From: Arachis hypogaea
Taxonomy: Eukaryota; Streptophyta; Magnoliopsida; Fabales; Fabaceae
Assembly (NCBI RefSeq): GCF_003086295.3
Contig: NC_092053.1
Location: 90,244,745-90,308,744 of the forward strand
DNA length: 64,000 nt
Direction of reading: 5' to 3'
Of this stretch, positions 10,550 to 22,171 are shown in pieces; the stretch's first letter is position 1; every line of letters starts with the position of its first letter. Made by a program: the position numbers and the translations under genes. Under the pieces are notes generated by a model, which made no database searches, was not told the DNA's origin, and was given only the letters and a program-made list of their open reading frames with translations.

Positions 10550-12228
10550 TGATAAACCCCAATTTTGTGGTTTATCTTGTGCTTAATTTGGGGGATTTTA
10601 TCACCTTTTCTCACATTTATTCAATGAAATAGCATGGTTTTTCAATTCTCCCTTGATTTGTGCTTAAATGTGAAAACATGCTTTTTAGGCCCTAAAATTG
10701 GTGATTTTAATCCACTTTAATTCCATTCGATGCCTTGATGTGTTTGTTGAGTGATTTTAGGTTCATAAGGCAAGTATTGGATGGAAGAAGTGAGAAGAAA
10801 AGCATGCAAAGTGGGAGAACTCATGAAGAAATGAAGGAACCGTAAAGCTGTCAAGCCGACCTCTTCGCACTCAAACGACCATAACTTGAGCTACAGAGGT
10901 CCAAATGAGGCGGTTCCAGTTGCGTTGGAAAGCTAACATCTGGGGCTTCGAAATGATATTAAATTTGCCATATGTTGCTTCACGTCAAGGGGCGCGCACG
11001 CGCACTTTGCGCGTGCGTGCCGATTCTGCCGTGGCCCACTAAGGTGAAATCGCCCCCAGCGATTTCTGAAGCACTTTGGGCCCAACCCAACTCATTTCTA
11101 ATGCTATTTCATGTAGAATTCAAGCTTGGGCAAGGGGGGAGCAATTTTTTGTAGCATTAGCATCATGTAGGTTAGTTTCTAGAGAGAGAAGCTCCCTCTT
11201 CTCTCTAGAATTAGGTTAGGATTAGGTTAATCTCTCATAGATCCATGTTTAATTCCTTGCTTTCATCTTGTTTCTTCTACAATTTCTTGTTCTTACTACT
11301 TGATTCTCTTAGTTCTCATGTTAATTTTACCTTTTATGCTCTTTTATGTTCATGGATGTTCACGTTGAATTTGATTTTCTTTTAATGAAATTTATGTTTG
11401 ATGTTTCTTTTATTGATGATTTGAGTTATGATCTTATTTTTCTTGCAATTGGTAGTTGGTAGATTTACATTCCTTGCAATTTTACTATGCTTTCCTTGTA
11501 TGCCTTCCAAGTGTTTGATAAAATGCTTGGAAGGATGTTAGAGTATATTTTGAGCATTCTTGGCTTGGAAAGAGTGATTGGGCATTCTTGAGTCATGAAA
11601 ACCCAACTTATGTTGGTGATCTAGAGTTGTTAGCTAGTATTGTTTCCATTGACGCTAACCTTTTGCTAATTTAATTAGTAAGTTGGTTAGGACTTTTGGA
11701 TTGATATTAGCTAGTCTCGTTAGACTTTCTCCCTATTTGTTGGAGTTGACGTAATGAGATAAATTCTTGTTTATATTTGTGACATGATTAATTAGTCTTA
11801 TTTGACATTCTCCCGATGTGTGAGTTAACTAAATAAGGCGAATTAATCATGCATGACTAGGATAGAAAGCCTATGATCTCAATTCATTGCCATAAATGTC
11901 TCTCTTTATTACTTGCTTTTCTTTATTTACTTGTCCTCTTTAATTACTTGCTTAATTTCCTATTTTGTGTCATTTATTTTAGTGCCCTTCTTATCAACCC
12001 AAAATCCCCTTTACCCCTTCATAGCCAATAAGCATACACTTCATTGTAATTCCTCGTGAGACGACCCGGAGTCTAAATACTTCGGTTAATTCTTATTGGG
12101 GTTTGTACTTATGACAAAACCAAAATTTAATTTGATGTGAGAGTTGTTTGTTGGTTTGGAGCTATGCTTACAACGAAATTCTTCTTTTTATGAGAGAAAT
12201 TCTTAACCAACACGATTCTTGCCTATCA
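10550..12228 (+). repeat. Left LTR of B tandem
   Basis: 1679 bp, TGATAAACCCC to TATCA. Contains a CpG-rich island near 10989-11020 and a CACTTCATTG..GAGACGACCCGGAGT block near its end that is also found in the C LTRs. Confidence 0.93.
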
Positions 12229-12234
12229 AATTAA

Positions 12235-12250
12235 TGGCGCCGTTGCCGGG
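12235..12250 (+). promoter_or_regulatory. PBS of B, first unit (tRNA-Asp)
   Basis: TGGCGCCGTTGCCGGG six bases after the LTR, complementary to the 3' end of tRNA-Asp. Confidence 0.88.
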
Positions 12251-12392
12251 AAGTTGCAATGGTGTTACATTATTGGCTATTGTATATATTGTGAATAGCT
12301 TGATTTTTGGTTTGCTTGTTGGTTTTTGCTAGTTGTAGGACTTAGTTTTCTTTATTTCTTGTTAGCTTTTGCTTTTATTTTCTCTTATCACC

Positions 12393-14120
12393 ATGAATTC
12401 TCATCACTTTGGCTATGAGTGTGGTTCAAACTATGTTGTAGGAAATGAAAGCTTTAATGAGGATGTGCATCAAGAATTTGGAAATCGAAGATGGGAGGAG
12501 CCTCAAGCCTATGGACAACCTTCTTGGCAACCACCTCCTCCGGTTTCTTATGGGTACAATTCAAATCTTGATGCATACCAATCTAATGTATGTGATGACC
12601 CTCATTGTGGTTGTCAACCACAATCATCATATGCATATGAATCCCCTCCTCAATATACCCCTCCACCATACTCACATGCCTTATACCACCATTCACCTCC
12701 ATATGATCCTAACCCATACCCACCATACCAACCACCATATGAACCACATCTAGAACCACCACCTTTCCAATACCAATACTCCTATGAACCACAAAGTTCA
12801 CACACACCACGTCAAGAATTTTACTAATATGAATCACCTTCCAACTACAATACCCTTCCCTCAAACAATGAACCCTCTCTTCCACCCTCACCTCCCGATG
12901 AAGCCTCCATGTTGGAATTCGGAGATCTTAAATCTCATCTCTTAAGGCGACAAGAGGAGGATGAAAAGAAGTTTGCGGAGCTAAGAGCTAAGATGGTTAT
13001 CATGGTAGAAGCCGTTAGCAACATCGTCTCATCTTGCCTAAGTCTATGCGATCAAGGCATTCCCATTGTTGAATATGGAGAAGCAACCAAGGAGCTTAGT
13101 GAGGGAGTGAACTTGAAGCTCCAAGGTGAAGAAGAGGAGTTAAATCAAGAAATGCAACCAGAGGAGAAGGTAGAGATGATTGAACCAAAGGAAGTAGTGG
13201 TTGGAACCTTGGGACATGTTGAGTACATAGAGGAATCACAAAGTGAAGAGCCTTCGTCCATGGAGTTTGAAGTTGATGTTGAGGAGGAGAGTGCACAACC
13301 TCCAAGGCACAATGTGATTGAAGAATTGGAAGAAGTGTCCCAAGAAATAGGTCCTCCTATTTATGACGATTCCGAGTTAACATGTGATCCTTTTGAGCTT
13401 GAAGAACCCTTCCCCACTCTACTTGGAATTGATGATGAGGTAGATTTCACTCAACCTCCTATTTATAATTTGAGTGACGGGGAAGAGCTAGAGGACATTG
13501 GTGAAGAAGAATCTGAACTTGAGGAAGTTTGGCAAGAGGTAGAGCATGAAGTATCTTGTCAAGTGGTGGAAGCCTTCCAAAAAGGATGGACGGGAGTGGA
13601 ACGTGTTTTGTCAAGACCGTTGGGAACTCCTCCACCTAGGTTATTATCTAGTCCTTCATTTGAGTGGGTAAAACCTCTAACTCTTATCTTTATTATCCCA
13701 CTTGAATATGGTTTGCTTGAGACAGATGGCCAACTTAGGGTGCTTTGTGGAATTAAGCGTAAGAGGAGGATGTTTAGTGGTTGGCATTGTAAGTCTAGGC
13801 TCATTATGGTTGGAAGCTCAAAATTGAGGAGCATGGATTGGTGTAGTGCTCAATTGAATGGGTCTAGGAGGATAGTTTGGTGCTTCCATGAGAATTCATC
13901 TCTCTTGCCACCCGGAGGAAATCACCATGATCAACTCAAGGACGGGTGTGAAAACAAAGTGTGGGATCCCGGACCACACAAGGAAAACTAACTTTGGGAG
14001 CCTAGGGTTTGTGAAGAACTCCATCAAAGCTTGGAGTTATTAACTTTGAATGATGATGCACAATGGAAGTCCAAGCATTGGTGGATGTTCAAGGATGCAT
14101 TCAAGCACAAGCCGCCTTGA
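12393..14120 (+). pseudogene. B-family ORF, first unit (two stops)
   Basis: Same 1728-nt frame as the intact copy at 28637. Starts MNSHHFGYECGSN, has the Pro/Tyr-rich N-terminus, acidic middle and conserved C-terminal domain. It is broken by TAA after QEFY (near 12825), where the other copy has CAA, and by TAA at 13989-13991. The second region shows paired G-to-A and C-to-T changes against the other copy. Function unknown; see the intact copy. Confidence 0.85.
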
Positions 14121-14419
14121 TGAGGAGCTCTCCATAAGTCCAACTTAAGGACAATAAACAAAAGTGCTAGTGGGAGACGACCCACCATGGTAAACTCTTT
14201 TCATTTTATCTTTTGTAAATATTGGTAATTTAGGTTTAATTTCATATTTTGTTTAGTTTAATGAGTTTATTTGGGAATCTAGTAGGTTAAATAAGGTTTT
14301 ATGATGTGGTTGGTAGTTGTTTGGAGATTTGGAATGCTTGGTTTGGTGCAAAAACATAGAAAACAATTTTTGAAAAATGGAGCACCAACCCGCGCGTGCG
14401 CGCACCTGGCGCGTACGCG
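14121..14419 (+). other. B first unit: 3' flank of ORF up to C
   Basis: No gene. Contains GGGAGACGACCCACCATGGTAAACTC shortly after the stop (also after the C ORF in related form). It ends in an alternating CpG-rich stretch, where element C is inserted. Confidence 0.7.
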
Positions 14420-14424
14420 TGCCT
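14420..14424 (+). repeat. TSD of C1 (left, one mutation)
   Basis: TGCCT. The right copy (23836-23840) and both copies in the second unit read CGCCT, so the first base mutated here. Confidence 0.85.
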
Positions 14425-16093
14425 TGATAAACCCCGATTTCGTGGTTTATTTTGTGCTTATTTTGGGGGATTTATCCACCTTTTCCCACATTTATTCAAT
14501 GAAATACCATGATTTTGTAATTCTCCCTTGAATTGTGCTTGAATATAAAAACATGCTTTTTAGGCCCTAAAATGGTGATTTTAATTCACTTTAATTCCAT
14601 TCGATGCCTTGATGTGTTTGATGAGTGATTTCAGGTCCATAAGGCAAGTATCGGATAGAAGAAATGAGGAAAAAAGCATGCAAAGTGGGAGAACTCATGA
14701 AGAAATGAAGGAACCGTAAAGCTGTCAAGACCGACCTCTTCGCACTCAATCAACCATAACTTGAGCTACAGAGGTCCAAATAAAGCGGTTTTAGTTGCGT
14801 TGGAAAGCTAATATCCGGGGCTTCGAAATGATATAAATTTTGCCATATGTTGCTTCACGATCAGGGGCGCGCACGCGCACTTTGCGCGCACGCGCCGATG
14901 CTGTCCGTGGCCCACTTTAATGAAATCGCCCCCAGCGATTTCTGAAGCACTTTGGGTTTGGGCCCAACCCAACTCATTTCTGATGCTATTTGAGCCAAGG
15001 AATGCAGGGAAGTCAACACACTTAGTCATAGTCTAGTTACATTATGCTTTAGTTTAGTTTTCTAGAGAGAGAAGCTCTCACTTCTCTCTAGAATTAGGAT
15101 TAGGATTAGGTTTAGTTCTTAGATCTAGGCTTTAATTCATGTTTTCTTCTACTTCTTCTTCTTAATTCCTTGTTGTTACATTTATCATTCTTCCATTGTT
15201 GTTATTACTCTCTTCTACTTTATTTGTAGATCTACTTTTGCTCATCCTAATTTCTTTTAGTGTAATTTGAAGTAATTCATTTAGATCTTGTTTCCTTTGA
15301 TTGTTGTTATTGATTTCTTACATTCAATTGTTGTTAGAATTTACTCTTGTAACAAATTTACTATGCTTTGCTTTTATGCCTTCCAAGTATAGTTGGATCT
15401 CTTTTTAATTCTTGCATTTTGTGATGTTTACTTTTCTTGCACTCTAGGTGTTTGTTAAAATGCTTCCTCTAGTTTTTGAGTAGTGTTTTTTACTCTTGTC
15501 CTAGGCTAAGGGAATTGAGTGACCTTGAGTCATTGGGTCTCATTGAATTGGTGATTTGAGAACCCTTGGTGATCAATTTGATACTCATTGACGCCAACCC
15601 ACTACTAATCTAGTTAGTAGGTAGGTTGGGACTTATGGGTTGATGTGATCAAGCCTATTTGACGTACTTCAAGCCTAGGAGTAGATATTACGTACTTAAG
15701 GCTTTGGAAGTAGACTTAATGGGTTGGCCTCTCATAATTATCAATATTTGGTATGTAGACAAGGATGGTGATCTCAATTACCTATATCTAGCCAAGAGTT
15801 CTTACTATTTCTTTTATTAGTTCTTGTTGTTTTACTTTCTTGTCACTTATATTTTTTTGTCAAATATCAAATCAACCCCCCTTTTGCATTTTCATAGCCA
15901 ATAATTAAACACTTCATTGCAACTCTTCGTAAGACGACCCGGAGTCCAAATACTCCGGTTATAAATTCATTTGGGGTTTGTTACTAGTGACAACCTAAAT
16001 TTTTGCATGAGAGGACTATTGTTGGTTTAGAAACTATACTTTGCAACGAGACTTCAATTGTGAATTCTAAACCATCAAAAATTCTCTTCATCA
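14425..16093 (+). repeat. 5' LTR of C1
   Basis: 1669 bp, TGATAAACCCCGATTTCG to CTTCATCA. Shows the same CpG island position as B (around 14867-14900). Confidence 0.92.
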
Positions 16094-16096
16094 AAA

Positions 16097-16111
16097 TGGC
16101 GCCGTTGCCGG
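16097..16111 (+). promoter_or_regulatory. PBS of C1 (tRNA-Asp)
   Basis: TGGCGCCGTTGCCGG, three bases after the LTR. Confidence 0.85.
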
Positions 16112-16223
16112 AGAGTTGCAATGGTGTTGTGTTATTGGTTATTGTATATATGTGAATAGTGTGAATATCTTGTTTTTTTTCTTTATTCGCTAGTTTTTGT
16201 TAGTTTTATTTTGCTTTTCCACT

Positions 16224-17365
16224 ATGAACTCTCACCTTGGCTATGAGTTTGGTTCTAATTGTGTTGTAGGAAATGTGAACTTCAATGATGACACTCATTA
16301 TGGATGGAACCAACAAAGATGGGAGGAGCCTCAAGGAATTGATCACTCCTATTGGCAACAACCTCCGGATACTTATAGCCCTTAACAACCATACTCACAA
16401 GCCTCATATCACCAAACACCTCCATATGATCCCAACCCATATCCACCATACCAACCACCTTGTGAACCATATGAACCATATGAAGAACCACCCCAATTCC
16501 ACCACCAATACCCTCAAGAACCACCACCTCCATACTATTACCAAGATGAATCACCTCCCATGTATGATAACTTTCAACCACATAATGAATTTCCCTTTCC
16601 ACCACAACCCTCCAAGGAAGAACACCCACATCCATCCATCCAAGAGTCAATGGATCGTCTCAAGGAAGAAATGGATCGGCTTCAAGCAATAATCCGTCAA
16701 AAGGAGCAAGAGGAAGCCCAAAGGAGGAATTATGAAGCTATTGAGGCTAACCTTGCCAAAATCAAAGCCAACTTGGACTCATGGGACTCATGCAATAAGC
16801 AAAGCATCTCCACGGATGAATGTGAGAAATCAACCGAAGAAAGGAGCATGAAGGAGATTTTAGAATCTCAACATGAGGACAAGGAGATGGGGTATGTCTT
16901 ACAACAAGTGGAGGAGGGAGAGATTGTTAAAGAAGAAGAAGTGGTTGAAGAGTTAGAGGAAGTTGAACAAGAGGTGGATTCCAAGTTTGAGAACACTTCC
17001 ACACCAAGTAACATTGTTGAGGATTTTGTGGAAGTTGTTGAACCCTCTTCCATTGAGCTTGAAGGCGATGTTAAGGAGGGTGCGCAACCTCCTAAGCATA
17101 TAATGAATGATGAAGAATTGGAAGAAGGTGAGCAAGCAACAAATCTTCCTCTTAAAGATGAGCCCACACCAACACATGATCCTTTGGTATTTGAAGAATC
17201 TTCTCCTCTTGAAATTGAGGTGGATATTGAGACAAGTTCTACATTACCTCCAAGTTGTGATATGAAGAATAGAGGAGAGCTAGAAGAGGTTGGTGAGGAA
17301 GTAATTGGACATGAAGAGCCTTGTCAAGAGGTGAACATGGAAGAAGCTTGCCAAGAGGTGGAGGT
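16224..17365 (+). pseudogene. C-family ORF, 5' part, cut by R1
   Basis: Starts MNSHLGYEFGSN, clearly homologous to the B ORF start. TAA at 16384-16386 stands where the frame suggests CAA; the second copy of C shares it, so it predates the duplication. After it come a Pro/Tyr-rich segment (PPYDPNPYPPYQPP), a predicted coiled coil (SMDRLKEEMDRLQAIIRQKEQEEAQ) and a long acidic region rich in EE. The frame is interrupted after CQEVE by R1 and resumes at 18891 in the same phase. Function unknown. Confidence 0.8.
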
Positions 17366-18885
17366 TGATGAGAGAACTTTTGCGTGGTCTAGAAAATTGC
17401 AGATAAATCCTCGTTGCAAGTATAGCTTCTAAACCAACAAAAGTCCTTTCATACAAATGTGTTGGGTGTCACAAGTAACAAACCCCTTTAAAAATTATTA
17501 ACCGAGTATTCAAACCTCGGGTCATCTTTTCAAGGAACTGCGAGGAAGTATGTTCTTATTATTGGCTATAAAGGTTGTAATCGGGGTTTAGAAGATGAGA
17601 AGCAAGTAATTTAAATGACAAGTAAAGTAAATAGCACTTAAAATAAATAAATACTGTAAGGCAGACTTTTGGCAAGGTAAGAGAAGTTGGAGGTCCAACA
17701 TAGTTATCTCTCTCAACTATAATGAAAGTTGAATCTAAACTCCACTTGGTCAACCTTTACTAGGGCAAGGGAAAGTCAAGGGAATAATTAAATTGACCTT
17801 TGAATCCTATTTATTTCCTAAGAAAAGGTTGGGATTCCTTAAGTTCAGCTCAATTAGCAAGATAACGATTATCAGTTATGTTGAGTTTAATAACTGTTGA
17901 GTTACTGAATTCTTAACCAGGACCAAAAGGGGAAAAAGTAAAATTGCTGGAATAATAAAAGAAATGTCCTTAGATGGGAAGCAATGGTAACTTAAATCAA
18001 AGAGAACAATCATAAACTGAAAATACCTCAATTATCATTAATTCAAATAACAGTTCGTAACATGGAAGAATTCATAGATTCAATTATAAAGGTAAATAGC
18101 CAACTCAGATACTGAAATAAATAAATAAAGTGAAAGGGAAGTTTAAAACAAAGAAATATAAAACCTGGATTGAGAGTCACTCTTAAAGCGAGAAGAAATC
18201 CTAAATCCTAATCCTAAAAGAGATAGAGGAGAAGATCTCCCTCTCAACTAAATCTAAATCATTGAAAGTAACAAAAATTGCGAGCTCCCTTTGAATGGGT
18301 GCATTCCCACACTTTATAACCTCTGGTCTATGCTGTCTGTACTTGGATCTGGGCCAAAAAGGGCTTCAGAAATCGCTGGGGGCATATTCTGTAAATTTTG
18401 ATACGTGGCCTCTGGTCACGCGGTCGCGTCATTTGGAGCTTTTCCTTGCCACGCGGTCGCGTCAGTCACGCCTCCTCGTCGTATGCGTTCTGCTTATGTC
18501 GCGCGGTCGCGTCAGTCATGCGGCCGCGTCGCTGCATCTTCGCTTCTGGCACGCGATCGCGTTGTCCATGCGATCGCGTGAATACCAGTTTCCTTCAAAG
18601 CTCCCTTTTGCTTTCTCCTTCCATTTTTGTATGTTTCCTTTTCCATCCTTTAAGTCATTCTGCCTTAGAAAATCTGAAACTACTCAACACATTAATCACG
18701 GCATCGAATGGAAATAAAGGTAATTAAAATAGTTAATTTTTAAAGCTTAGGAAACATGTTTTTCACAATATGAAATAATAAGGAAGGGAAAGTAAAACCA
18801 TGCAATTAATATAAATAAGTAGGTGGAGGATTGAATAAATCACTCAAATTAAGCACAAAAGAACTCATAAAATATGGGTTTATCA
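17366..18885 (-). mobile_element. R1: reverse-oriented solo LTR in the C ORF
   Basis: Read on the minus strand it starts TGATAAACCCATATTTTATG and ends TTCTCTCATCA, like the B and C LTRs. About 1.5 kb, no internal region. Flanked by GAGGT (17361-17365) and AAGGT (18886-18890), a 5-bp TSD with one difference. It contains six GCG(A/G)(T/C)CGCGT motifs at 18417-18580. Best read as a solo LTR of a third family related to B and C. Confidence 0.85.
18417..18580 (-). repeat. CpG-rich GCGGTCGCGT motif cluster in R1
   Basis: Six variants of GCG(A/G)(T/C)CGCGT spaced by 20-50 bases in an otherwise AT-rich LTR. Absent from R2, whose truncation point falls just before it. Confidence 0.75.
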
Positions 18886-18890
18886 AAGGT

Positions 18891-19428
18891 ATTCAAAGAA
18901 GAGCACAAGGGAATGGAACTTACAAGACCGTTGGAGACGTCCCTTCCTAAGTTACCATCCAACACAACATTCAAGTGGGTAAAACTCTTATCCCTAAGCT
19001 TTAATTTCTCACTTGAATATGGTTTGCTTGAGACGGATGGGCAACTTAGAGCTCTTTGTGGGGTTAAGAGCAAAAGAAAATTGAGTAGTGGGTGGAAATG
19101 CCAATCAAGGTTCTTTATGGTTGGAAATTCAAAGTTCAAGTGCAATGATTGGTATAATTCTCAACTAAAAGGGTCTAGGAAGATGCTTTGGTGTTCACTT
19201 GAGAATTCAGATCACTTCTCACCCAATTGGAATTGTGATGATCAACTTGAAGAGGGGTGTAGAAATAAGATTTGGGATCCAGGAATAGATGAAGATCAAT
19301 TTTTGAAGCCCTTAGCTTGTGTGGAACTTCATCAAAGCTTGGTGCCATTAGTTTTGAATTTTGGAGCTTACTTGAAGTCCAAGCATTGGTGGAGGTTTCA
19401 AGATGAGTACAAGTACAAGCCACCATAA
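18891..19428 (+). pseudogene. C-family ORF, 3' part (conserved C-terminal domain)
   Basis: Resumes in phase after R1: FKEEHKGME, then the domain shared with B (FKWVKLLSLSF, EYGLLETDGQLRALCG, SGWKCQSRF, KHWWRFQDEYKYKPP) to TAA 19426-19428. Compared with B, residues such as the LLETDGQLR core, several Trp and Cys and the final KHWW.F.D..K.KPP are kept while much else changed. That suggests the C-terminal domain was under protein-level constraint before decay. Confidence 0.82.
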
Positions 19429-20589
19429 CAAGGAGCTTTCCAAAAGTCCAACTTAAGGACTTAAACTAAAAGTGCTAGGTGGGAGACACCCTACCATGGT
19501 AAACTCTTTCCACTCTCTTTTAGATTTGGTCAATAAGTGATTGGAGTTGCCATTGTAGGTAGTTTTTCTTATTTTATATACTCTTATGCATTTTGCTTTT
19601 GTTGGTAGGTTGTTTATTGCATTCATGCTTTTCTTAGAATAGTTGTAGTTAGATTGCATTTTGCTTATAGTATAAGTTTTGTTTTTAGTGTATTTGAAAA
19701 TTTTTCAAAAAAACCAAAAAGTTTTGTTTTTAGAATGTTTATAGATTAGGAGAGTATTAAATTCTGTGTTTGTGCTTCTTTAAAAAAAAAAACGGGAATC
19801 GGCGCCCAAGCCAGCAGTGCGCGCGCGCGGGTGGTGCATATCACACTCCTGGTACAAAAACCAGAGAGTTGTGCCCACTTTATGCCTACTTTGTGTCAGG
19901 CGATCCGCACGTAAGCACGCATGGCGTGCGCGCGCCGATTGTCCCTGTCGCATCCGCGCCCAGCGCATGGCGCGCGCGCGCGGATTGTACCTGCTGCATC
20001 CGTGCTTAAGCACTCATGGCGCATATGCACGGATTTGCACCCTGTTTTCCTCCTTTCTCTTTTCTCCTTCTTTCTTCTTCTCTTCTTCTTTCTTTCTATT
20101 TTTTTCTTCTTTTTCTTTTTCTTCCTCTCTTAAAATTTTTTTTTTAAAAAACAAAAAAATAAAAAATAAAAAATAAAAAAATAAAATATATATATATATA
20201 AAATAAAAAAAATTAAAATTTTTTTTTTCTTTTCTTTCTCTTCTCTTCCAATTTCTTTTATTGCATTTGATTACTTTCATTTATTGCATTTTAATTTTGT
20301 TTTTATAGCTTGTTCTTATTTTATTTTCTAAGTTTCTTATTTTAATAATGGTGTTGAATTTTCTTACTCAATTGTTGAGAATTTCTTGGTTAATCTTGCT
20401 GCTACTTAACTGGTTTGATATTGTTGGGTGATAAAATTTCTAATTCAATGCTTAACCCTTGATGATCCTTGTATCCTTTGTGCATTGATATGAGCTTACA
20501 TATCTTTCATGACTCACTCTTTCTATTTGAACTTGATGCTTTTGAATGCTCTTTATGTTCTGACTTTTCTCTTGCATCAAGTATTAAAA

Positions 20590-20607
20590 TGCACCGAGGA
20601 CGGTGCA
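20590..20607 (+). other. Mid-element hairpin of C1
   Basis: TGCACCG-AGGA-CGGTGCA, perfect 7-bp stem with an AGGA loop. Followed by CTAAGTGTGGGGAGGTCGTC, a PPT-like purine tract. Confidence 0.7.
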
Positions 20608-22134
20608 AATTTCTAAGTGTGGGGAGGTCGTCCGACCGATCTCCATGGGTAACAACTTCCTTTTTCAACACCAATTCGTAATTTTTGTCTTTGTTAGATT
20701 AGTTGTTGCATTGCATGATAGATTGCATGTTAGTTAGAATTTGTACATTTTTTTTACCACTTCCTTTTTATGTTAGGACTACTTGGTTAGGGTGATGATT
20801 TCTTTTCCAAGAAAAATTGTTTTTAGGGCACCCTACCAATTTGAAAAAAAATTGTATTAGACTTGCTTGAAGGAATTTATTTTGGAACATGGTTTTTGAG
20901 CTAAGAACACAAGCTTGTGAGATTTGAGCCTAACTGCGTGGTTACATTTTATAACCACTTATTCTTCCTTCTTGTGTGCAGTATTCTCTTTCTATGATTG
21001 TAATCTTTGATTTGTTTGATTCTCTATGTCCATTATTTTGTGTATTCATGCATTTATATGATTGAGGCCATTGTTTCATTAGCTCACTTACCCAAATATC
21101 CCTACCTCTTATCATCCATTGTTAGCCAATTTGAGCCTACGATTAACCCACTTTGTTCTTAATTTTAGCACATTACAAGCCTTAAAGCGAAAAACAATAA
21201 ATGTCCTTTATTTGGATCTTTGATTAGCTTAGGCTAGTGTGTATGTGTATCATTCAAGTATGGGAATTCTTGGGACATTGGGTGAATAAAAGGGTAGTTT
21301 TGTGTTTTTGTTGTAAAAATTGGGAATTGGGTACATATTCATGTATTGATAAAATGTATAGACCTTATGCATTGATGTTCTTGTATATAGTTTGAAAAAA
21401 AAAAAGAGAAAAAGAAAAAGAACAAGAAAAAGAAAAAAAATAGAAAGAAAGGAAAAAGAAAAAAAAAGAAATAAAAAGGGGACAAAATGCCCCAAAGCAA
21501 AGTGAAGCTCAATAAAGATCAATGCATATGAGTTGTAATAAAAAAAGAAAATGCATGAGTATGTGAAAAAGTGAAAAATGGGTAGTTAGGATAGCCTAAA
21601 TTGTATAGGTTGCTATACAGGTTAGGTGGAAAGTTTAAGGTAATCAAAGATTCAAATTTCAAGTCCACTTGACCAAATATACATCCTTACCTTAACCCTA
21701 GCCCCATTACAACCTATGAAAAGTCCTCATGATAGTTGTATGCATGCATGAAATAAATGTTGATTGTTAGATGAAAAACGAATCTTGGAAAGCATGATTA
21801 GAAGAGCATTGAGAGAATCGACCCTATACACTTGAGCGACTAGAGTGCAAACACTTCCAGTGAGGGTTCGATGCTCAACTCCATGACTCCCGACTTTCAT
21901 GAGCGTTCTTCTTGCAAGTCTATTTGAACTTCATTTTTATACTTGAATTGGTAGGATTCATGAGTCGTCATACGACCTTAGCCCTACCCATTTATACATG
22001 CTCTTGGAGGATTGATTTAATTTTAACCAAGTAGGTAGAATAATTTTGCATTTAGTTGCATTTATATAGTTTAGGTTGCATATAGTTTATTTACATTGAA
22101 TAAATGTTGATACCCTTTGTTCTCTCTTGATTTT

Positions 22135-22171
22135 AGCATGAGCACATGCTTAGTTTAAGTGTAGGGAGATT
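22135..22171 (+). promoter_or_regulatory. 3' hairpin and PPT of C1
   Basis: AGCATG-AGCA-CATGCT (loop mutated from AGGA), then TTTAAGTGTAGGGAGATT against the LTR. Confidence 0.7.

Larger units (their letters stand above)
19429..22171 (+). other. Non-coding 3' internal region of C1
   Basis: No supported gene. From left to right: a short conserved segment with GGGAGACACCC, a CpG-rich block (19800-20040) with repeated GGCGCGCGCG..GGATTGTACC units, pyrimidine- and A-rich low complexity (20040-20250), the mid hairpin (20590), an A-rich run (21395-21480), and the 3' hairpin with PPT before the LTR. Confidence 0.7.

Noticed and set aside
12235..12250. Possible tRNA gene at the tRNA-Asp-like sequence
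   Set aside because: Only the complement of the tRNA 3' end is present, directly after an LTR; this is a primer-binding site.
16282..16692. Overlapping frames on both strands in the Pro/Tyr-rich part of the C ORF
   Set aside because: Arise from CCA/CAT-rich coding repeats; the main frame alone continues into the conserved coiled coil and C-terminal domain.
20014..20280. Lys/Glu-rich minus-strand frame
   Set aside because: Made of T/C-rich simple sequence; no conserved features.
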